Assembly: GCA_964355115.1 (NCBI GenBank)
Contig: CAYHCQ010000049.1
Span: forward strand, 1 to 22,199
From: JANXZO01 sp964355115
GTDB lineage: Bacteria; Bacteroidota; Bacteroidia; Bacteroidales; FEN-979
Reading direction: 5' to 3'
Length of the DNA: 22,199 bases
The notes under the pieces were generated by a model. That model made no database searches. It worked only from the letters and a program-made list of their open reading frames with translations, and was not told the origin of the DNA. A program made the position numbers and the translations under genes. This document shows positions 17,733 to 22,199 of the stretch, one piece after another. Each line of letters opens with the position of its first letter. Positions within the stretch are counted from its first letter, which is position 1.

Positions 17733-17760
17733 TTGAATCAGGAGATTCTTCCTACCTTTG
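17733..17760 (+). promoter_or_regulatory. aspS promoter
   Basis: TTG at 17733-17735, a 17-base spacer and TACCTTTG at 17753-17760, a full match to the Bacteroidota pattern. It places the transcript start about 17 bases before the ATG at 17784. It also argues against an in-frame upstream ATG at 17709, which would lie before the promoter. Confidence 0.6.
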
Positions 17761-17783
17761 CACACCTTAATAAATCTGATTTT

Positions 17784-19532
17784 ATGCTTCGTACACACAC
17801 CTGTGGTGAATTAAATATGGCCCATGCCGGTCAGGAAGTTGTACTGTCCGGCTGGCTTCAGCGTTCACGCGACATGGGAGGCCTTACCTTCATTGACCTG
17901 CGCGACCGTTATGGAATAACCCAGCTTGTTTTCAACCTGGAGGTTAACAGCGCCCTGTGCATGGAGGCCCGGAAGCTGGGACGTGAATTCGTTCTTTCTG
18001 TAAAAGGGAGGGTGGCTGAGCGGAGCAATAAAAACCCGAAAATGTTTACCGGAGATGTAGAAATTCTTGTCGACAGTTTCACCGTGCTGAATGTATCGAA
18101 AACCCCGCCTTTTACCATCGAGGACAATACCGACGGCGGTGAAGAGCTGCGTATGAAATACCGCTACCTCGACCTTCGCCGCAGCGTGAACCGTAAGAAT
18201 CTTGAACTCCGTCACCGGCTTGGCATTGAAACCCGTAACTACCTGAACGGATTACAGTTCATGGAGATCGAAACCCCTTACCTGATCAAGTCAACCCCCG
18301 AAGGGGCGCGTGATTTTGTGGTTCCTTCGCGTATGAATGCCGGACAGTTTTATGCCCTGCCGCAATCGCCTCAAACTTTTAAGCAACTTCTGATGGTGGC
18401 CGGTTTCGACCGCTATTTCCAGATCGTACGTTGCTTCCGCGATGAAGATCTCCGTGCCGACCGTCAGCCTGAATTTACCCAGATCGACTGCGAAATGGCT
18501 TTCGTTACACAGGAGGATATTCTGCAGACCTTTGAAGGGCTGGCAAAACACCTTTTCAAAGTTGTCCTTAATATCGAAACCGGCGATTTTACACGCATGT
18601 CATACGACCAGGCAATAAAACTCTACGGCTGCGACAAACCCGATATCCGTTTCGGGATGACCTTCACCGAGCTCAATAATGTTGCAAAAGGCAAGGATTT
18701 CAAGGTATTCAATGATGCCGAACTTGTTGTGGGTATCAATGCTGCCGGTTGCAGCGAATATTCGCGCAAACAGCTTGATGAGCTCACTGAATTTGTGAAA
18801 AAGCCACAGGTTGGGGCTACCGGTCTCGTTTATTTAAGATATGGTACAGACGGAACCTTGAAATCTTCGGTGGACAAGTTCTACACACCTGACGATCTCA
18901 GTACCATTGCTGCGAAGTTCTGTGCAAAGCCGGGTGACCTGATGCTGATCCTCGCCGGCCGGACAGATAAAACGCGTTCTGCTTTGTGCGACCTTCGCCT
19001 GGAGATGGGAAACCGCCTCGGGTTAAGAAATGCCGGCGAATTCAAACCGCTTTGGGTGACTGATTTTCCCTTGCTCGAATGGGACGAAGAGACGCGCCGT
19101 TTTTATGCTAAGCATCATCCCTTTACGTCGCCTGTTCCCGAAGATATTCCCCTCCTCGACAGCGATCCGGGTGCCGTTCGTGCCAATGCTTACGACCTGG
19201 TAATCAACGGTACGGAGATTGGTGGCGGGTCGATCCGGATCCATAACAAGGATCTTCAGAAAAAGATGTTTACCGTTCTGGGCTTCACGGATGAAGATGC
19301 GGCAAATCAGTTTGGGTTCCTGATGAATGCTTTTGAGTATGGCGCACCGCCTCATGGTGGTATTGCTTTCGGTTTCGACCGGTGGACTACCATTTTCGGC
19401 GGCGGTGAATCCATCCGCGATTATATTGCCTTTCCCAAGAATAATTCCGGGCGGGATGTCATGATTGATTCTCCCTCGGTAATAAAAGAGGAGCAATTGA
19501 GAGAATTGAATATAAAGTTGTCGGGACTTTAG
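17784..19532 (+). CDS. aspS: aspartyl-tRNA synthetase, bacterial type
   Basis: 582 aa from ATG 17784. It charges tRNA-Asp with aspartate. The N-terminal OB-fold anticodon-binding domain covers about residues 1-105 (SGWLQRSRDMGGLTFIDLRDR). The class II core follows: motif 1 around FMEIETPYLIKSTPEGARDF, motif 2 FQIVRCFRDEDLRADRQPEF at about 212-231, and motif 3 GGIAFGFDRW with Arg533. The bacterial GAD-type insertion lies between motifs 2 and 3, and length is usual for the bacterial form. Position 31 is Met, where the non-discriminating Pseudomonas enzyme is known to have His. This leans towards a tRNA-Asp-specific enzyme, but one residue is weak evidence. The gene has its own promoter and ends 17 bp from the convergent lipoprotein gene. 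Confidence 0.98.
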   Translation: MLRTHTCGELNMAHAGQEVVLSGWLQRSRDMGGLTFIDLRDRYGITQLVFNLEVNSALCMEARKLGREFVLSVKGRVAERSNKNPKMFTGDVEILVDSFTVLNVSKTPPFTIEDNTDGGEELRMKYRYLDLRRSVNRKNLELRHRLGIETRNYLNGLQFMEIETPYLIKSTPEGARDFVVPSRMNAGQFYALPQSPQTFKQLLMVAGFDRYFQIVRCFRDEDLRADRQPEFTQIDCEMAFVTQEDILQTFEGLAKHLFKVVLNIETGDFTRMSYDQAIKLYGCDKPDIRFGMTFTELNNVAKGKDFKVFNDAELVVGINAAGCSEYSRKQLDELTEFVKKPQVGATGLVYLRYGTDGTLKSSVDKFYTPDDLSTIAAKFCAKPGDLMLILAGRTDKTRSALCDLRLEMGNRLGLRNAGEFKPLWVTDFPLLEWDEETRRFYAKHHPFTSPVPEDIPLLDSDPGAVRANAYDLVINGTEIGGGSIRIHNKDLQKKMFTVLGFTDEDAANQFGFLMNAFEYGAPPHGGIAFGFDRWTTIFGGGESIRDYIAFPKNNSGRDVMIDSPSVIKEEQLRELNIKLSGL

Positions 19533-19549
19533 ACAGGCCGGGCCGGGAA

Positions 19550-19927
19550 CTACTCTTCGACCTCTTTCATGAAGTTTTCCCGGTCTTCGCTGGAAAGGCT
19601 TTTACACTCCAGCATCACCCTGCGAAGTTCTTTCCTGAATAACTTTGTGAAGTCTTCGTTTTTGGTCTTATCGCCCCATTTGGTGTTGAATTCCTCATAA
19701 AGCACAGCCATTTCCGACTGAATCGCGCTGGCATCCTGCCTTAGTTTCATGACCAGTACAGAGTCACCGGGGTTGGCCTCTTTCAGCTGGTTCATCACTT
19801 CGATGCTTCTGCACATGGCATTGCCGATTTTTTCGGTATCGTCCTTAAGTTCATATTTAGGTCCGCAACCTGCAAGCGCCAGAAGGCATCCAAGGGCGAT
19901 GGTTAACAAAGTTTTTGTTGCTCTCAT
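19550..19927 (-). CDS. small predicted lipoprotein
   Basis: 125 aa. The N-terminus has a basic start (MRATK), a hydrophobic stretch and the lipobox LAGC with Cys21, so the protein should be lipidated after signal peptidase II cleavage. The mature part of about 105 residues is charged and probably helical (LKDDTEKIGNAMCRSIEVMN; FRKELRRVMLECKSL), with no recognised domain. No enzyme motif is present. Residues after the cysteine (GPKYELKDD) are partly acidic; whether this exports the protein to the cell surface, as acidic tags do in some Bacteroidota, cannot be decided. It lies downstream of pabB-pabC on the same strand with a 59-bp gap that carries its own possible -7 box. Confidence 0.8.
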   Translation of the reverse strand: MRATKTLLTIALGCLLALAGCGPKYELKDDTEKIGNAMCRSIEVMNQLKEANPGDSVLVMKLRQDASAIQSEMAVLYEEFNTKWGDKTKNEDFTKLFRKELRRVMLECKSLSSEDRENFMKEVEE

Positions 19928-19941
19928 ATTCAGGTTTTTTA

Positions 19942-19949
19942 CAAAAATA
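19942..19949 (-). promoter_or_regulatory. -7 box (TATTTTTG) of the lipoprotein gene
   Basis: A perfect TAnnTTTG match on the minus strand, 14 bases upstream of the ATG at 19927. No TTG lies at the normal -33 spacing. It suggests the lipoprotein may be transcribed separately from pabBC. Confidence 0.35.
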
Positions 19950-19986
19950 ATGATTTTGACCGATCCTGATGGCCGTTTTTCATGGG

Positions 19987-20586
19987 CTATTCGTGAATAT
20001 TGCGAATCGGGATGATCTCATCATCATCGAAATCGCGCATTGCATTAATAAGCTTAACTCCCTGATAAAGGTGGAGGTCGACGATCCGGACCGGCCTCTC
20101 GGAAATTATTCTTTCGGCCAGGAGCCGTTCCCGGCAGGTTCCCGATAGAAGTGGTGTTGACGGGGTATACCATTGAATTCTATCAAAAAAGACCAGGTTC
20201 GACATCGAGGTGTCGGTAATAAATCCATCCTTAACAATAATGATCTCATCGCAACCACTGCGCTGTTCCAGCAAAGACTTCAGGCCGGTACGGTCGAGAT
20301 ATTTGAGGTGATAATCCGGAGGATTGCAGGGAACAAGCTTTAATGAGGCTATTCGACGCTTTTCATAACGCTTATAGTATATTGCGCCGATCCCGGGTCC
20401 ATACTCGACATTACACTTTACTACACCTTCGGCCAATTCAGCGGGCACACGAATCAGTGGCGCCAGCGACACCGGTCCGGCCACTCCCCACATCTCTATC
20501 CGGGCCCGGTTCATCCGCCTTTCGTGCCACGACAGGTTTACTGGGACGCTGTCATTAATGCGGATCGTTTCAAATAACAGGGACAT
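19987..20586 (-). CDS. pabC: class IV aminotransferase, probable aminodeoxychorismate lyase
   Basis: 199 aa. The expected role is to split 4-amino-4-deoxychorismate into p-aminobenzoate and pyruvate with PLP, in folate synthesis. HLKYLDR contains the probable PLP-binding lysine (Lys95). GCDEIIIVKDGFITDTSMSN (111-130) matches the family pattern around the conserved acidic residue and the 'sN' motif, although Asp125 stands where Glu is usual. TPLLSGTCRERLL (144-156) is the cofactor phosphate-binding segment. It is shorter than E. coli PabC (about 269 aa), mainly at the N-terminus. Branched-chain and D-amino-acid aminotransferases share this fold, so the assignment rests on the neighbour: its start overlaps the pabB end by 17 bases. 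Confidence 0.85.
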   Translation of the reverse strand: MSLLFETIRINDSVPVNLSWHERRMNRARIEMWGVAGPVSLAPLIRVPAELAEGVVKCNVEYGPGIGAIYYKRYEKRRIASLKLVPCNPPDYHLKYLDRTGLKSLLEQRSGCDEIIIVKDGFITDTSMSNLVFFDRIQWYTPSTPLLSGTCRERLLAERIISERPVRIVDLHLYQGVKLINAMRDFDDDEIIPIRNIHE

Positions 20587-21550
20587 AGACCTTCTGGATC
20601 AGTTCTTCATATTCCTTCTGCGCCTCGCTCAGCGCCGTAATGCCGCCACCGCTGCGAAAGATCAACTTATTATTTTGCTTCTCGATGAACCGGATCATGA
20701 CGGCCGAATCGAGGCTGGTACCGTCGAAATACCCGAAAATTCCTGTATAAAATCCACGCTCGAAAGGTTCGGTTTCAACGATAATCTCAACGGTTCGCCT
20801 TTTGGGGGCTCCTGTCACAGAACCGGCCGGCAGAAGGGTGAAGATTATATCCCCAAGCCTCTCGTGGTATCCGGCATGCAGTTCTCCCGAGATCTCAGAA
20901 CTTACCTGAAGCAGCTCCTGCCGGTTGGTCTGGATACGGTCGATATACCGGAACCTGTCGACCTTAACCCCGGTTGAAACCATGGAGAGGTCGTTGCGGA
21001 TCAGGTCTACAATGGTGTTGTGCTCGAAAAACTCCTTTTCATCCCCCAGGATGCGCGCTTCGGCATCCGGAACCGCAGAGTCTATAGTTCCTTTCATGGG
21101 ATAGGAGAAAATTTTTCCATCCCTGATGCGGATAAAAATTTCGGGAGAGAACACGACGAAACTACCATCGAAATAGAGTTTATAGGGTGCATGGCTGATC
21201 TCATAAATCTCTTCCAGCGAAAGGCTGGTTCTGAGATTAGTTGGAAAAGTGAGATTCAGCAGGTAAGTGTCGCCACGTCTGAGATGGTCCATAACCTCTT
21301 TAAACGCTCCCTGATACTCAGTAAAGCTTACCGGCTCAGGTTCAAATGTGAAGTCCCCGGGGGCAGGGATGGGATTTATGGTCGCAGGATTGTTGCCAAT
21401 CGAGTAGCGGATACCCTTTTCTGCGGCCGCTTCAGGTGAAAGTACAATTGCCCTTGTGGCAGAAAAATCGATCACAAACACAAAAGGGTTACGCCTCCGT
21501 GCAAAATCATTAATTTTACCAATTGCCTGCTCCCTGGTTAAATAATCCAT
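20570..21550 (-). CDS. pabB: aminodeoxychorismate synthase component I
   Basis: 326 aa from ATG 21550. It converts chorismate, with ammonia from PabA, to aminodeoxychorismate in p-aminobenzoate synthesis. The chorismate-binding domain is clear: LRRGDTYLLNLTFPT (90-104), YPMKGT with Lys153, which matches the PabB nucleophilic lysine in PIKGT rather than the TrpE residue, NTIVDLIRNDLSMVS, and PAGSVTGAPK followed by a C-terminal GGGITALS. The N-terminal subdomain is short compared with E. coli PabB (about 450 aa), as is usual in this phylum. The frame stays open upstream to about 21622, but that would run into the divergent pabA coding region. It is probably co-transcribed with pabC. Confidence 0.93.
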   Translation of the reverse strand: MDYLTREQAIGKINDFARRRNPFVFVIDFSATRAIVLSPEAAAEKGIRYSIGNNPATINPIPAPGDFTFEPEPVSFTEYQGAFKEVMDHLRRGDTYLLNLTFPTNLRTSLSLEEIYEISHAPYKLYFDGSFVVFSPEIFIRIRDGKIFSYPMKGTIDSAVPDAEARILGDEKEFFEHNTIVDLIRNDLSMVSTGVKVDRFRYIDRIQTNRQELLQVSSEISGELHAGYHERLGDIIFTLLPAGSVTGAPKRRTVEIIVETEPFERGFYTGIFGYFDGTSLDSAVMIRFIEKQNNKLIFRSGGGITALSEAQKEYEELIQKVYVPVI

Positions 21551-21553
21551 AAA

Positions 21554-22129
21554 ATGCAGATTCTGCTGCTCGACAACCACGATTCGTTCACCTACAACCT
21601 GGCCGAACTTCTTCGGAACCATGGCAAAGTTACTTTTAAAATTACAACTCCCGAATGGGTTGTTTCAGAAGCGGTTGATGAATATGACGGGATCATTTTT
21701 TCGCCGGGGCCGGGCCGGCCTGATGAACACCCGGTAATGTCTGAACTTTTGAGGATCCATGCAGGAAGGAAGCCTTTTTTGGGGGTCTGTCTCGGCATGC
21801 AGACAATGGCCCTTCATTTCGGCGCTTCAATGATCAATCTCGGTAAGGTGGTTCATGGACAGCCCCGGCAACTGAACCTGCTCATGCCTGAGCACTTTCT
21901 GTTTGATGGAATTTCTCCGCAACCGATGGTCGGGCTTTACCACTCCTGGGCTGTCGGCGAGAAGGATCTCCCCCCGTGCCTTGAAATTTTGGCGCTGTCT
22001 TCCGACGGCATTATCATGGCGCTTGCCCATAAAGAGTTTGATATTTGCGGCGTTCAGTTTCACCCCGAATCGATCATGACGCCAGAGGGTCAGAAAATGC
22101 GGAACAACTGGATCGACCATATTCCATAG
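21554..22129 (+). CDS. pabA: glutamine amidotransferase, PabA/TrpG type
   Basis: 191 aa, the usual length. It hydrolyses glutamine and passes ammonia to PabB (or to TrpE if shared). The class I amidotransferase triad is complete: Cys79 in LGVCLGMQ, His170 and Glu172 in QFHPES. MQILLLDNHDSFTYN at the start and SPGPGRP at 50-56 are typical of PabA/TrpG. The name pabA rather than trpG rests on the adjoining pabB; no trp genes are visible. The ATG is 3 bases from the divergent pabB ATG, so its promoter must lie within pabB coding sequence. I found no perfect -7 box there, only near matches. Confidence 0.93.
   Translation: MQILLLDNHDSFTYNLAELLRNHGKVTFKITTPEWVVSEAVDEYDGIIFSPGPGRPDEHPVMSELLRIHAGRKPFLGVCLGMQTMALHFGASMINLGKVVHGQPRQLNLLMPEHFLFDGISPQPMVGLYHSWAVGEKDLPPCLEILALSSDGIIMALAHKEFDICGVQFHPESIMTPEGQKMRNNWIDHIP
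21625..21632 (-). promoter_or_regulatory. possible pabB -7 box inside pabA
   Basis: Minus strand reads TAACTTTG, a perfect TAnnTTTG match, 74 bases upstream of the pabB ATG and within the pabA coding region. No -33 TTG at normal spacing. It would explain how pabB is transcribed across the 3-bp gap, but a chance match is possible. Confidence 0.3.
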
Positions 22130-22142
22130 TCCGCCTGTCCGC

Positions 22143-22173
22143 TTGGCCGCTTGGCCGCCATTGATTACCTTTG
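22143..22173 (+). promoter_or_regulatory. promoter pointing to a gene beyond the right edge
   Basis: TTG at 22143-22145, a 20-base spacer and TACCTTTG at 22166-22173. No start codon of a following gene is visible before the end of the window. The first copy of a doubled CCGCTTGG (22139-22146 and 22147-22154) contains the -33 TTG. Confidence 0.5.
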
Positions 22174-22199
22174 TGGAAAATTTTCCTTTGAATAAACTC

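Noticed and set aside
19533..19549. GC-rich repeat GGCCGGGCCGG between aspS and the lipoprotein gene as a shared terminator
   Set aside because: The inverted arms leave only a one-base loop and no T-run follows on either strand, so it cannot form a normal terminator hairpin.
21554..22129. trpG of a tryptophan operon
   Set aside because: No trp genes are nearby, and the facing chorismate enzyme has the PabB lysine (PMKGT) rather than a TrpE signature.

Overview
The window looks like a piece of a Bacteroidota chromosome, probably an uncultured Bacteroidales-type lineage. Three things support this. The LeuRS has a large insertion just before KMSKS. The N-terminal HTH gene is of a kind typical of this phylum. 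Several intergenic gaps carry the Bacteroidota promoter pattern TTG-N17..23-TAnnTTTG instead of -35/-10 boxes, and Shine-Dalgarno sequences are not evident. There are twelve protein genes, very little non-coding DNA, and no tRNA, rRNA, IS element, CRISPR array or phage gene that I can see. No gene-free stretch exceeds about 250 bases.

Region 1 (1-5545, minus strand) holds two tandem paralogous, membrane-anchored, AsmA/DUF748-like giant proteins joined by an ATGA overlap. The upstream 1323-aa protein is built from about six repeats of roughly 185 residues; the downstream paralog, cut by the window edge, shows about two. This resembles the repeating beta-groove architecture of bridge-like lipid-transfer proteins.

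Region 2 (5629-15483, plus strand) is a tightly packed run: leuS, a secreted DUF3108 protein, and a 2032-aa alpha-2-macroglobulin whose thioester motif is gone. leuS contains an abrupt AT-rich segment of about 540 bp covering an enlarged leucine-specific domain.

Region 3 (15552-17531) has an HTH regulator and a FolD-like gene whose stop codons abut tail to tail. The FolD-like protein aligns without gaps to the N-terminal half of FolD but has lost all four catalytic residues and the two diagnostic glycine-rich motifs, so it is probably a pseudoenzyme or has a new function.

Region 4 (17784-22129) has aspS, a small lipoprotein, and the p-aminobenzoate (folate precursor) genes. pabB and pabC overlap on the minus strand. 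pabA lies head to head with pabB with only 3 bp between start codons. A well-formed promoter at the right edge points to another gene outside the window.

The most unusual items are the FolD-like protein, the modular AsmA-like repeats, the leuS mosaic segment and the thioester-less macroglobulin. I saw no defence, mobile or secretion system here.
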